Origin: Psococerastis gibbosa
Lineage: Eukaryota; Arthropoda; Insecta; Psocodea; Psocidae
Direction of reading: 5' to 3'
DNA: 64,000 nt
Assembly (NCBI GenBank): GCA_963971405.1
Contig: OZ020491.1
Span: 3,540,910 to 3,604,909 of the forward strand
Positions within the stretch are counted from its first letter, which is position 1, and each line of letters begins with the position of its first letter. The notes under the pieces were generated by a model, which ran no database searches, had not been told where the DNA came from, and saw only the letters and a list, made by a program, of their open reading frames with translations. Below are positions 1 through 12,184 of this stretch, in pieces. Both the position numbers and the translations under genes were made by a program.

Positions 1-1181
1 TGTTGTCCCAATGTGTTCTTAAAATCCTAACCAATTGCCAAAGGGGGAGAAGGAAGATATGCCCATTGCTCAAACCATAGGGGAAAATTAAGGCCTATAT
101 TAATGATGGATACACTGCCACGTTGGACTGACACGAAAGCACTGAATTAAGGCCTGGTCGGAAGCTCGGAAAGTATCCGTGAGTAATGCTGCACGGCACC
201 GCTATCTACCAACACTTCTTCGGAGGGCATGTAAAGCAGGCGGTCCCGAGTCTTCCTAGTTGAGTGTAAGAGAAGACGTTATAGCTATAACTCCGCTAGG
301 TTGGCTTAGTAATAGAACAAAAAATCAATATCTTTACATAGCGGTGCAGTGCAGTGTTCCTTACCAGGCCAGTTCAAAGTGCATTCATCAATCATTTAAC
401 TACGCGCCATAAGGGCGGTTCCCAGCATCGCTTGAAAAGTCTCGGTAATGAATACTACACGGCACCGCCATGCATTGGTTCTTTGGTGGTCCAGTATTGT
501 TTACGGATACTTTTCAAGTAATGCGGGTCTATGTAGTTAGTATCCAGCTCACATGGTCCAATTCTGCGGTTATTTCATGTATTTTGTGCCCAGGTTGCAT
601 GCACATGGGAAATAGAGAAAAAACTTGATTTCAAGTACTCCATTAAATATCAAAGAAAATCTCCCCTGGCTCCCAAAAGACCCACATTACCTCTATCCTG
701 ACGAGAAAGAATTATTATTTATTATTTAGAGTTGAGCTGACATAGGTCTTTAGTGACTTCGGGGACAAGGTGGTAGCGTGCTTGTACTTGTGCGAGTCTC
801 CACACACCTTGCGGTCGGAGACGTGTCGTAACTCGACACAAGTACATATCAGGTTACTTAGTGAGGCGATTGAAGAGGTTAATCTGATGCATTTAATAAA
901 GCAGTGGCAAGAAAAGGGAAGGAAATAAAATTGTTTGTTGGTGATTAACCTTTTTTAGTAAAATATAAAAATAAAAGATAAAGGTCTTGAGACCCTTCGA
1001 GCAGCAGCAAAATTATTGGGATCACATCGCCATTCTCAAGTTTAAGACCTCATTTCTGATGGCATTTTCAAATGTTGCTTTACTACCTTAATTCACTACA
1101 TGAAGGTCATTATAAAATCTAACAGCTCCCTACAACGGGGGTTGATTTAAGATTTCAGAGCTACCCAAAAATACGTGATAG
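1..1181. other. Left edge: no gene, SINE pieces only
   Basis: No exon is recognised. 215-330 is a tail fragment of the tRNA-derived SINE (GGAGGGCATGTAAAGCAGGC motif). 757-905 is a copy of the roughly 150-bp dispersed family with GTGGTAGCGTGCTTG. The rest is AT-rich sequence without visible structure. Confidence 0.5.
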
Positions 1182-1371
1182 CATTGGCGGATTTTGTCTC
1201 CAATTTATAGGGGGGGGGGTCAGTGGGCAGGTTCAGTGGATTATACAATAACATTAAAAAACATTATTATTTTTAATTCCCACTGTAACCCATTGTTATC
1301 TAGTGTAAGTTCATTTTATTTTGGGGGGGGGGGGGGTCCGGACCCTCTGACCCCCCTAAAATCCGCCCTTG
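1182..1371. mobile_element. hAT-type MITE with poly-G runs
   Basis: Begins CATTGGCGGATTTTG and ends AAAATCCGCCCTTG, imperfect inverted repeats of the family defined at 12814-13000. Internal poly-G runs of 10 and 14. Target-site duplication not clear. Confidence 0.7.
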
Positions 1372-1379
1372 GTCACAAC

Positions 1380-1920
1380 AAATTATCAGGAAGACAACCG
1401 GCCGGACGTCCTCGAGGGATGAGTTGGAAATTGACCTTCGCGAGTTGGAAGTACGTATAGATGGTGGGCGTTCTACAAAGCCGACATGAATGGAGGAGTG
1501 TTGTCGAGCAGGCCAAAGCTCATCAAGGAATGTAGAGCCAGAAGAAGAAGAAAAAGAAGAATCTAGCCACCTAGGACCTAACAAATAGTAAAAGGGCCGG
1601 AGTGCTGGCCGCTGTGGAAGGACGAAAAGCAACCTGCAGCATGTGGCGTAGATGCGAATGTTGCACTATTCTCGGCTAACGGACAGGATGAGGAACGAAC
1701 ATGCTGGAGGAGTATTGTTGAGAAGGCCAAAGCTCATCAAGGGCTGTAGAGCCAGAAGAAGAAGGAGAATTAGAAGAATAAGAATTAAAAGAAGAAGAAG
1801 ATACTGCCTGCTCAACTCAGTAAATCGGAGGAGCTTGTTTCAAAATGCGGGGCCAGCTCGCCGCTTTAACCAACAACTTAAATTAGCATTTGATTATAAG
1901 TTGGCCACTCAGTATTAGAA
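1380..1920 (+). mobile_element. Two decayed LINE 3' ends
   Basis: 1386-1570 and 1650-1800 each read like the C-terminus of a non-LTR retrotransposon ORF (RDELEIDLRELEVR, and pieces of AKAHQGL) followed by GAAGAAGAAG-rich tails. Stops and frameshifts throughout. Any long open frame here is repeat-derived. Confidence 0.55.
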
Positions 1921-2107
1921 GAGGTCACTGCCGCACGGTCGTTTTCTTAAAATGCAGGTACGCGTGAGTCGTTTCGAGTCATGCTGAATTTTGGTACGAC
2001 ATAGTAGAGCATTCGTAGATCACTTCAGTCTTCCCATTTGCATGCAACTTGAGGTTTTCGGTCGTAGGAACAGCTGTAGAATTGGTAAATACACTATAAA
2101 ACGCCGT

Positions 2108-2335
2108 GGCACGAAATAAAGAGCTTGCATGACGAATCAGTAGAATCCCGGATGGTGGGCCGTGGTCGTTCTGAAAGCGTACTTTCAAACGGCTGCTGAG
2201 CCTCCGAGAAACAATCTTAGAAGTCTACGCAGTTCGACTGAAGATGGCGACCGCAGATGTTGATGAAACGTTTGGAAGTAGGCTTTCAGAACGACCGCGG
2301 TCTATCATCCCGGATTCTACTTATTCGTCACGTAA
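2108..2335. mobile_element. Inverted-repeat MITE with AGTAGAATCC termini
   Basis: TGACGAATCAGTAGAATCCC at the left is answered by GGATTCTACTTATTCGTCA at the right. The same family occurs at 31958-32068 and 57493-57603, with a half copy at 19154-19201. Confidence 0.55.
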
Positions 2336-3014
2336 TGCAACGTAAGCGTTTGTAATTAAAATTTGGTCTGAGCACAGGTAGAGGGTACTCCCTCATGACC
2401 ACTGCTCTAATTGAGATGTTGTGAATACACTATGGCCTGTATTAATGTGTCTGTTTCCGATTTGTGGATCCGATTAGGCTGTTGTTGGTATATTAAACGC
2501 TATTTATTTATTTATTTAATTATTATTAGTCAATATTCTCCTCTCTCCTCCTTTGCCATGTAACTAATGTTTATTGTCATTGAATGAGTACCTACGGTCT
2601 ATTTTCTATCATAGAGTAAAAAAAAACTGTAGTATGTAATGTCACTGACTCAAGATAGTTGTAATAGGCCATTCTCAGCTCATTCAATGACTAATTGTTA
2701 AAATATACGGTACATAATTTTCAGTAATTCTGTCGTAAGTAAACCAAGAATGAGATACGTGATGCGTCATAGACTTAAACTTGCGCAGCTATAATATAGC
2801 GCATGACAGCTGAAATAATCATTATAATTGGTGAATTAATTTATTTATTAGTTTCAAACTACTTTTTTAAACTAAGTTAATTGTAGGTGATATAGTAGAA
2901 TTTATACGATTTTTTATATGGCCTTTTATTAGATTTTGTTGTTATTGAAACACTAAGATGTGTCGATAACAACTATCTCATTTAGAGACAACTGGAAAGG
3001 GAAAACCTAACAGG

Positions 3015-3290
3015 TGTAAAAATATTTAATAAAGGGTTAGTTGAACTTACATTGCCTGTTGTGTAAATAACCATTAGAGGCATGGGCCTCATAGTTATCG
3101 AAAAATTAGGGTGGATTGTCAGAGGAAGGGGCGACGTTTCGGGAGTGGGTGCTACTCACATCAGGCTAAGCCCTGACAATGGGCTCCGCCCTAATTGTTC
3201 GATAACTATGAGACCCATGCCTCTAATAACTATTAACTGAAGAGGTAATGTATGTCCAACTAACCCTTTGCTTAATAGTATTACACCATT
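3015..3290. mobile_element. Fold-back MITE, arms over 100 bp
   Basis: The left half (GGTGTAAAAATATTTAATAA through ATTAGAGGCATGGGCCTCAT) is repeated in inverted order on the right (ATGAGACCCATGCCTCTAAT and TTGCTTAATAGTATTACACC). Related sequence appears around 33990-34400. Confidence 0.65.
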
Positions 3291-3954
3291 GCCATTAACG
3301 TTTACCAATAGGCGGGTGTAAAAAAATCAAAATTCACACGAAATATCTTTGAGATTTGAAACATTGTCAGTACATAGAAGAAATGTTTTCTACATTTTGT
3401 AGGTACTGCTCCCGTAGGCTACTATACTACATAATATGTGCCGTGCCTCTTACTCCTCCAAATATACAGTGCGTAACATACAATATTTCTGTACATTCCT
3501 CGATATTGCATTAACTTAAGTTTTTATGTAATTTTATTTAAACATCATTATAATATATTTTCATAAAAATTCAATATGTGTATTTTTGGTCTTAACCACG
3601 GTAATTAGCATGAAATCCCATGTATTAACTAATGGACCACTCATTCTTTTAATAATCGAAGCCATCAGTTTGCTTTTTAGATGTTGAAACCGCGTATTTA
3701 ACGAGCGAGCTTCTGCAAGAGGTAATGCTATTTAACAATAACTTTGTGTTGCAGTGGTATTGGGGCTTTTCCTGTTGTGCAGTGAGCTTTTTCATCTAAC
3801 ATGAGCTATTTATGTGCAAATATTGTGTACAGTACTCCAGTACAGTGAAGATTCCTATAATACAGTTAATTATAAAGACAGACAGAGAGCTGAATGAAGA
3901 AAAACTACGCTGAGTTGACCCATACGTCACAGTAGAAAAATCTCGAACAGTTGA

Positions 3955-4085
3955 CAACTGAGGTACACTGCGGAAGTATTACGCTAGCAGCCGTCATCTT
4001 ACACGACATATATGCATCAAAAAGTAATATATCATTTTAAGATGACTCTTGTCCGCGTAATACTTGCACAGTATGCCTCAGTCTA
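3955..4085. repeat. Short inverted repeat
   Basis: ACTGAGGTACACTGCGGAAG on the left pairs with a diverged inverted copy ending ATGCCTCAGT on the right; spacer about 60 bp. Probably a small MITE. Confidence 0.45.
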
Positions 4086-4172
4086 TTGACCGGGTTTCTG
4101 GGACCACAAAACGTGTGAATCTATCTCGTATCGTATCGTATCGTAGCCTTTCCTTATGCTACGTATAAATAT

Positions 4173-4855
4173 CAGTGGCGGCTTGTGCGGGATATAAATT
4201 GGTGAGGCACAGCATACAAAAATAAAACATGTAATAAAAATTGGCAGAGCTGTGTGTGTTAAACTCGTTTAGAGGCAGGGTCTAGCGCATGTCTCATCGG
4301 CTCACAGGCGCGGATCTAGAATGAGACCAAGGAGGGGGCTAAGATTAAATTTCGATTTTTTTTTTTTTTAATAGGGCCGAAATATAGGGGTTTTTCGCAT
4401 TTTCAGAGCAATAAGGGTTCTATATTATAGATAATTAATACAATCGAGCACAAGGGGGGCCCGAGGGTCGCCCCCGGGAGAAAATTTGTGGAAAATAGGA
4501 CTGAAATAGTGGGGTCCGCATTGAGCTGGGTGCAGCTAATGTTTGAGTATATATCTTCACGCTGTTTGGGCTTTTTACAACTCGAATTCGTGCCTGTCTT
4601 CTAGCAATGGAGAGGCAGTCAAAAATGGTGACTCTACATCGTTATAGCGTTATAGCGTTATAGCTAGTTGCTGTGAATTTTTGAAGCTTGATCAGCTCAT
4701 GGTGCTTTTCGCGGTATTTTTGTTTTATTTTAATTGTCTCTTCTAGAATTTGATTTGCCTACATTTCCTAATTCAAAATACACTTTTTTAGTCGAATTAT
4801 TTGGATAGTTAGGTGAGGCACTGGCTCAGTTGCCTCTAATGGTGAGCCGCCACTG
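4173..4855. mobile_element. hAT-type non-autonomous element, 683 bp
   Basis: Ends CAGTGGCGGCTTGTG and GAGCCGCCACTG, flanked by an 8-bp target duplication ATAAATAT/ATAAATAG (7 of 8), the hAT signature. Same family as 45771-46214 in opposite orientation. An internal block (about 4305-4520) with GGATCTAGAATGAGACCAAG is a nested repeat also seen at 36187-36402. No transposase frame. Confidence 0.85.
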
Positions 4856-4897
4856 ATAAATAGGACAGCATCCAATATGCTTTAACCAATCTCGAAG

Positions 4898-5065
4898 CAA
4901 GGGCGGATTTTAGGGGGGGGTCAAAGGGTCCCCCCCCCCAAAAATAGATTTACTTACACTAGATAACAGTGGGAATTAAAAATATTCATGTTTTTTAATG
5001 TTATAATGCACTGGACCTGCCCGCTGACCCCCCCCCCCCCTAAATTGGAGGCAAAGCCGCCCTTA
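4898..5065. mobile_element. hAT-type MITE with poly-G/poly-C
   Basis: CAAGGGCGGATTTTA to GCCGCCCTTA, 168 bp, flanked by TCTCGAAG/CCTCGAAG (7 of 8). Same family as 12814-13000. Confidence 0.8.
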
Positions 5066-6312
5066 CCTCGAAGTGTGTTTAGCTAGTACGCTGGTTAACT
5101 TAGTTTTCAATTTCCACGAGCCGTAACTGAAATCTACTTAAACCATGGATAACTTTTAAACAACATCATTGTGAATACCCTCAGTACTATTTAGAAATGC
5201 ATTGTTAATACAAAGGACACTGATCTCTTAAATACCGGGAGCGCCTTAAAGTTTGCAATTATGCAGCCATCTTGTTACATTTGAAATATTTTGAATTTTA
5301 ACAAGAAGTGGTTGGATCTGAAGTGAAATGAATGTTAACAAAAGTATTCTTACGTAGCGTGTAAATAGTACGATCAACTAACTGACCTTTGGACAATCGG
5401 GAAGGGGGGGGCTTTCTGTTTTAAATGGGTAATTAAGTTTCACAGGAATAAAATATCGATCGTGTAGACAAATTAGATGTCATAAAATGGAAGAAATGTA
5501 CTCCAAAGTTATGCTATACAATATATTTATTACGTGGCCACCAATAACACCTCACGGCCACAGTTATGAAATTAATTTTGTTCTGTAAAAAAACTGACTC
5601 AGTCGAGGGAATGCTGAAACTGCAGCTAACTTGTGTCAGCTGCGGTCACATGCTAAAGATCAATATGTTGAGGAATATTTCCTCTACTTTATAACATTAT
5701 TATGTATCTACGATCGATATTTAGTGTTAAATTGGAGCCCTCCCCCCCCCCCCCCCCCCAACGGACTGTAGGGTGTCTGATTGTCTCTTAAGTTTCGCAT
5801 AACACCAGCAGCTATAGGCCTGCTTTGGTCTCTGGTGGCTATTTTTTGCAGATTGTTGATGCAGCTGTCAATTAATTTTGGTTTTGGAATGCAATGCAAC
5901 TAGATAAGTTCTAAAATTTTGTGTTACCAACCTAATGAAAACCTTGGCTTACTTGAAAAAAATCTTCACTGTACGTGTAGAGTCATAGTACAAACGAACG
6001 ATCGCAACGTCGCGTCACTGACACGCTGGGAAATTTTTCAGCAGAGCAAATGGGTACTTCAGAGGATTTCTGAAGCTGGATTGACGCTGGCTTGAAGCTG
6101 ACAGCTTGCAAAAGCACGATTTTCTCCTCGTCAAGGCCACGCCTCAGAAATCTTCCGAAATTCGTTCAGAAACAGACTGTTTTTAGGAACAACCAATCAC
6201 AAATCCATTTGCGCCGCGTTCAGCGTTTCACCGGCGTTGCGATCGTCCGTGTGTACCGGGCTTTACCCTCAATGCTGTTGACTTATAACACAGACAAATC
6301 CTCTTGTTACAG
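5066..6312. other. Spacer or intron without recognised features
   Basis: AT-rich, with a run of 18 C at 5742-5759 inside what looks like a decayed MITE. No exon seen. It would be the last intron of the plus-strand Mth-like gene if that gene is real. Confidence 0.4.
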
Positions 6313-6501
6313 GGCATTGTCATTTTTTTCATCTTTGTTTGGAAGCCACGGACCAAAAAACTTCTTCGGGCCAAACTAGGTCTAAAACCACTGGCCAATG
6401 ACTCAGAGGGTACTGTGGCGACTAGCATGTCAACGAGATTGTCGAGGAATTCTTCGATGGCCATGCCTACATTGACGGAAAAGAAATCCATACCTACGTA
6501 A
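6313..6501 (+). CDS. Last exon (TM7 and tail) of a further Mth-like GPCR, plus strand
   Basis: After the acceptor TTGTTACAG, a phase-0 open frame reads GIVIFFIFVWKPRTKKLLRA and continues for 62 residues to TAA at 6499-6501, with a Ser/Thr-rich tail. Start phase, TM7 pattern (GLFIFVIFVCKARTRRLLMA in gene A) and length fit an Mth-like terminal exon. No TM6 exon or other exon is recognisable in 1-6312, so the rest lies left of the window behind a long intron, or this is an orphan. It is convergent with gene A. An overlapping minus-strand open frame (6228-6491) is a shadow. Confidence 0.7.
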   Translation, partial: GIVIFFIFVWKPRTKKLLRAKLGLKPLANDSEGTVATSMSTRLSRNSSMAMPTLTEKKSIPT

Positions 6502-8153
6502 ATATTTAGAAATTACTCAGATAATGGACTAATGGAGAGAAAGCGGAAAGACAACCAGAATTTTATTATGGTGTACAAATCTAGAATTATATTCAAAATA
6601 GGCTAGGATAAGTTGGAACTTTTAGAATATATGATTTTTTCGATTATTTTTTGGGTTATGTGCTTCTTGTATGATGCTTAAATGGTACGATGCTAATATG
6701 ACTAGGTATCTGTTTAAGCTAGTATAACTTTTAAAGAGGATATGCTACGAAGTAAATTGAAAAAATTGAATAGCCTACTTTTCATTTTTTATTTCATTAA
6801 CCCAGCAATTTATTAAAAATTTGACAGGTCTTAGTTGTAGAAGACTACTTCGTGCATCACATAATCATGTATTTTTACTTTTCGGTCTTGTAGTTTTTCC
6901 AAAAATTCAACGCGGATTTACGTGAAATTTAATATTTTCTATTATAGGCCTATAATGCATGAAGTTTTATACAGCCTACATGAGCCAAATCTTTAAAAAC
7001 TGGCTTTGTTATAAAAAAATAAAAAGTCAATAAAAATAACACATTTTTGGAGTACGTAGCATGTCCTCTTAATAGACTATGTAACTATTGAATGCTGAAT
7101 TGAATAGAATGGAATAGAAAATATTTGTACTGATTCATGCTGAATACAATAGGCATTCAAATAACTTAAAACTATAACATATACGTAGCCTACAATACAT
7201 AGCAATAAAAACACGACAAATTTCAAATTTCAGTACAAAACCTCATTAAGGAACATACGAATAATATCAGAAATGAAATGAAATGAAATGAAGAAACGAC
7301 TTTATTGCAAACAAAAGGCGAACAATAAGACTATAAAATGAATAAAACTCTTAATTTTCAACAAACAAATTACCTTTTAAACTTACGTACAACTTGTGAC
7401 CCCCCTAAATTTTCCCCCTGGATCCGCTCTTGGACAGTGGGAAAAATTTGCGCCGGAAATTCAAATTAATAAATTGGTGATAATATGAGGAATACAAGAG
7501 AAATGGTTGCATTGTTTTAAAATTGAAGGAAATACAAATAAACATTTAAATGTACGGGTAGAATTTGGAAATATAATAAGAATGTTTATTAATGTGTCTA
7601 CATCTAAGGGAGAAAAAATTGAAAACTCACGAAAAATATTAATTTTTCAATTTTGAATTTCCCGCGCTTTTTGCACTAATTTCTTTAAAGGAATTGAATA
7701 AACCCCCATATCGCCATAATAGGGCTGCAGATTTCCGCCAGTTATCAACTTTTTGCCGGCGGGTAGAAGGCCAGGACCACGTTGACTACTTTCAACCAAA
7801 CGACTGACTATTGACTCGAATATCTGCAATATTAGATCTGGCAAATTATGCATTACAACTACTCACATTAGTTGATTTTGTATCTCATTTTGAGGGAGGG
7901 GGTGGCCCCCTGGGCCCCCATGTACGCCAATGCTGTACCTCAATCGGTCGGATAGAAAAATATAAGGAAATATTTTTATCTTCACACTGAGGTTTTACCT
8001 TCATATTGCTCTATATTTGCTTCCTTATTATATACAGATTACACAGCATACACAATACATACGAGTAGTTAGGTATCGCTCCAATCCAAATTTGGCAGTT
8101 GCAAAATTTATATATTATCTTCAATATTTTGTGATAGGTATTATTGTATATTT
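6502..8153. other. Intergenic repeats between the convergent Mth-like genes
   Basis: 7267-7437 is a dispersed element starting near ACGACTTTATTGCAAACAAA (also 46860-47000 and 51640-51720) and ending in a CCCCCCTAAATTTTCC-type tail. 7570-7770 shares CATCTACATCTAAGGGAGAA with 17612-17760. No gene recognised. Confidence 0.45.
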
Positions 8154-8790
8154 GCGTCATGCGTGTAAATATGGCGACAATTGTATCTCACACAGTATAG
8201 GCCTATTGCATACGCGTATATTTAATGACATTAATGTGCAGCATATTTTAAAGGAAATACAACTTCATAATATATAGGCACGAGTAAAAGGCTTTTTTAT
8301 AATTATCTTCCTCGTGTAAATCTCCCGGCGTATAAATATGGCCACTATTGTATCTTAGACTGTATATTGTATCCGCGTAAATTTAATGACATTAATGTAC
8401 AGCATATTTTAAAGGAAATACAACTTCATAATAAATAAGCACGAGTAACAGGCTTTTTATAATTATCTACCTCGTGTAAATCTCCCAGCGCATAAATATG
8501 GCCACTATTGTATCTTAGACAGTAAATTGTATACGCGTATATTTAATGACATTAATGTGCAGCATATTTTAAAGGAAATACAACTTCATAATATATAGGC
8601 ACGAGTAAAAGGCTTTTTTATAATTATCTTCCTCGTGTAAATCTCCCAGCGCATAAATATGGCCACTATTGTATCTTAGACAGTATATTGTATACGCGTA
8701 TTTTTAATGACATTAATGTGCAGCATATTTTAAAGGAAATACAACTTCATAATATATAAGCACGAGCAAAGGCATTTTATAATAATTATC
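8154..8790 (+). repeat. Tandem array, about four units of 161 bp
   Basis: The word AAGGAAATACAACTTCATAA recurs at 8251, 8412, 8572 and 8733 (spacing 160-161). Units include TAAATATGGC and GTATACGCGTAT. Units differ by a few percent. Confidence 0.9.
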
Positions 8791-9210
8791 TTAATTCCTT
8801 TCATCACTGTAACTACAGTAAAAACCAAAGTAGGCTACTAAATAAAAGAATATGAGTATACTGTATACTGCATATAATATATGATAATATTTACAAGAAA
8901 ACGTTGTTGGTTCCAGTCCCAGACTTCCTGCATTTTCTGGCCAGGTCATGTAATGCCTTCTTAGTTGAGTGTCGTAGAGGGCTTTAAAGCCCTAACTCAT
9001 CAATAGGTTGGCTTATTAATGGAATTTATTAATAGAACAAAAAGTCATTATTTAATTACTCTAGGAACTTGACGAAGAAGTAGGCCTATTATAAAAACTA
9101 GTGGTCCTGTTCTTCAGTTCTTGAATAAAATCGGTCAATAATAAGGTAAGTGGGTAAACAGTAAAATGAAGCTGGAATGAAATGGAGCCCAATCTTAAAG
9201 GAGAAGAATA

Positions 9211-9354
9211 CAGTGGCGTACACAGAGGGGGGAGAGGGGGTCAGAAAAACTAAATCAGTTAACTTAAATCAAATTTTGTTTTTATGCTCACCTGAGGCGG
9301 TATTTTGAGGGATGACACCCCCCTCCCCCATATAAAAAGCTGTGTCCGCCACTG
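9211..9354. mobile_element. Small hAT-like MITE
   Basis: CAGTGGCGTACACAG and TGTGTCCGCCACTG are inverted termini; GGGG/CCCC-rich flanks inside. No clear target duplication. Confidence 0.6.
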
Positions 9355-9454
9355 CCAGAGTATCCAAAGCCCTCTTATTTTAACTCATTCTTGAAGGCTG
9401 AGTGCAAGCAGTAGTCTCTAATATACAGTATATTGTATAGTATAGCCCACGCAA

Positions 9455-9918
9455 AATGAGAAAAGTATGGACATGGAATGTTTTGATCCTGTGCAACACT
9501 GTAAAAATATTCTTTGCACCATTTTGTGTTACCCATAAAGATACATTAACTGGAGCGGCGCGAGCCATTATATGCCTTACGAGGCACCCGTTAACCATAA
9601 GCCAACTATTAGAGATAAGTACCAACGCAAAAAATATCGAAGTCTTACACATTGCAGCATAGCAGAACGGATACCTGGACCCGGTCAACAACTCTGTACT
9701 TAGCTTGTGCAGGCTACACTTATCACTGGTTTCCCCGCCAAATTGCGTACTTCTCTTGTGCAGGCTACACTAGCAGCCATATTGATAACGGTCTCCAACC
9801 ACGGGATGGTGTTACCTTGTTGCATTGAATGCAAGGCATAACAAAAATTGTGCAAAGAATATTTTTACAGTGTTGCACAGGATCAAAACATTCCATGTCC
9901 ATACTTTTCTCATTTTGC
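9455..9918. repeat. Inverted repeat, 78-bp arms
   Basis: 9455-9533 (AAAATGAGAAAAGTATGGAC onward) is nearly perfectly inverted at 9841-9918; about 300 bp between. Part of the middle, with GAGGCACCCGTTAACCATAA, also recurs inverted near 41280-41400. Confidence 0.8.
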
Positions 9919-9926
9919 GTCATAGC

Positions 9927-11130
9927 CTGCCAATCGAAATAAGCAGACTGGCATCCCTATGCTTATACATAGGATGCAGTATTTCAGGGCTTTGTGATTT
10001 TTTTAATGAAATCACAGGATCGAAGTTACAAAATATTTGCGTCCCACTTTCGGATTTTGGCCACTTGGTAGCGCTTGGGTGTCTCCCGCACAAATTTAAA
10101 AATTGAAATGTACTATTCAATATCAATTTAATGTGTCGTTTCATATTAAGAAATCCATAATGACCCAAATTTAATGAAACAAACTAGTTTTTTGTATCAT
10201 TCGCACACCTAGGCCTATCTACAGTACAATGGTCAATGAATATTTTAAAAAAAATGCTTGTGGTATCCTACGCAGTATACATTAATGTATGGAAGAATCA
10301 CATACAATACTTCAAATTATGTTCCAACATGAGTTTAGAAAGAGTACTGTACTTTACGTTACGGCAGCATTCATTAGGGCCTTTTCGTACAGGTCACTGG
10401 AGGTTTAACATTTCAAACCAAAAACCTGTATGAGGAAAGTGGCAAAAAACGTCTTTGCGTCGTGTTCATTAAGCATACTGTCACAGTAGACCATGTATTG
10501 GACATTTTCACAACCCCTATTTATTCACTAACGCAATACGGTGACACCCACCATGTTCCCTTCCTTACCTTTCCTGACTCTGTAAGCCATGGGTGACAAG
10601 TGAAAACTCAAGGTGAGTTCCATGAAAAAGGCTTCTAAAATACAGCATAATGCAATAACATTAATGTAATAACAACTATACAGTAATTTACAGTAAAGAG
10701 GAAGGAACACAACTAATATTTTTGACTTTTTCCTTCTGGTAGGAATTGACTTGCATTGACTTAAAGTTTCCACTCGAATTTCCTTGCTTCAACATTTTCT
10801 CTGGCGGGACGAGACGCCTCCTCTGCTTCTGTTCCTCGAAATCTGTTGCCCTAAAAATGTCAATAATATTAGCCTACCGATATATACCAATTGAAATAAG
10901 ACAACCTATTTTGTTTTAGTCAATGTATGCTGCAGTGGGCCCATAGAGGGAAGTCAGTGTCACAAATTATTACTTCGCAAGCCCCATGCATGCAAAGGCT
11001 TAAAAATGTTTCTCGTAGGCTGTACAGTACCTTGTTGTACTCAGGTGTGTTTGGGGGGTGTGTTAAGTGGCTTAATTTGGCAACAAGACGGCAAAAATGC
11101 AACACACACAACATTTTAAGAAGAATTAAA
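9927..11130 (+). repeat. Dispersed 1.2-kb repeat, plus-strand copy
   Basis: Runs from GCCTGCCAATCGAAATAAGC to the region after GTGTTTGG. A minus-strand copy lies at 49240-50390 (gene B intron 1) with around 90% similarity over most of its length. No convincing protein; likely an unclassified non-autonomous transposon or old segment duplication. Confidence 0.65.
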
Positions 11131-11489
11131 GCTATTGTGGGTTGAATATAAATTACTAACTTACCTTTTAGAAGTATTATTGTAGGCCTACTTCAAAACA
11201 GGCAGCCAATAGTAGGCCAAGTTTTATAGAACGTTCGAATACACTCACAATTGTTTCTTAATAAATTAATTTGATTGGTTAAAACAGGGACGCAAATATT
11301 TTGTGACTCGGCTCATGTGATTTTCCTAGTTGGAATCACAGACGGCCCTATACCTACTAGCATTCTATAGTAAATATTATTCTATGTTTTGCGTGGACTA
11401 TACATGGAGCTTTTACTGGGCACGGTTGCATAATCACATTTGTACAGAGATAGCGGACATACTGTATATATAAATTATTTACTTAGCCT

Positions 11490-11880
11490 AACACTACAGC
11501 CCCTTTTGGGCTTTGGTCTGCTCAACAATACTCCTCCAGTCATTCAATGGCGAATCCACGGGGGAAGGGGGGTCATGACCAACTAGTAAAAAAAAAATTA
11601 ATAAAACTCAACTTTTCAACAAAAAATTACCTTTTAAACTTACAAAAAACTTGTGAATCCCCCCCCCCCTAAATTTTCGGTTGGATCCCCCCTTGCAGTC
11701 ATCTCGGTTTTGTCTGGCACTCCAACATCTACGGACACCCAACTCGCGGAGGTCAGTTTCTAATTCGTTCTTCCGCCAGCGTCCTAACCATGTTGAATCC
11801 ATGAGAGCATAGCCTGTTTCAAACTGCAGCAAACTTGGTAGTGTGCACAGCGTTGGCAGGGGAACATGGTGAGACATGAT
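11490..11880 (-). mobile_element. LINE 3'-end fragment, interrupted by a MITE
   Basis: The minus strand reads TDLRELGVRRCWSARQNRDD, the C-terminal signature of a non-LTR retrotransposon ORF, and continues beyond the MITE at 11545-11695 toward GAGCAGACCAAAGCCC. Decayed. Confidence 0.6.
11545..11695. mobile_element. hAT-type MITE inserted in the LINE fragment
   Basis: 151 bp, CAATGGCGAATCCACGGGGG to GGATCCCCCCTTG, flanked by CAGTCATT/CAGTCATC (7 of 8). The LINE reading resumes across the insertion, giving the order of events. Confidence 0.75.
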
Positions 11881-12115
11881 AGCGCGCTGAGACTATACCA
11901 GTCAGTCTACTTGCGTATCGAGACCTGGTCACCTCCGACTTAATCGTGTGGCTTTACCATGTTCCCCAAGTGGTTTGGAATCCACTATAATCAGGAGGTC
12001 CACCCTGTTAGTCAACTCCTCTTCCTCCGAGGTGAAAGAGTCAGCCCTTAGGGTGCCTCAAGTTAACAACAAACCGCCAGGCTGACAGGACTGCTTAAAT
12101 CAGATATACTGAAAG
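11880..12115. repeat. Dispersed family S2 copy
   Basis: Shares the GGTTTGGAATCCACTATAAT block and the GGGTGCCTCAAGTTAA block with 15960-16090; the first block also occurs inverted at 48289-48526 and 50700-50830. Probably a SINE. Confidence 0.55.
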
Positions 12116-12184
12116 GAAACATCAATTCCTTCTTCTAGCAGTTTCATGGACATCCCTATGTTTTTTTTTTTGTTATTGCAAGTA

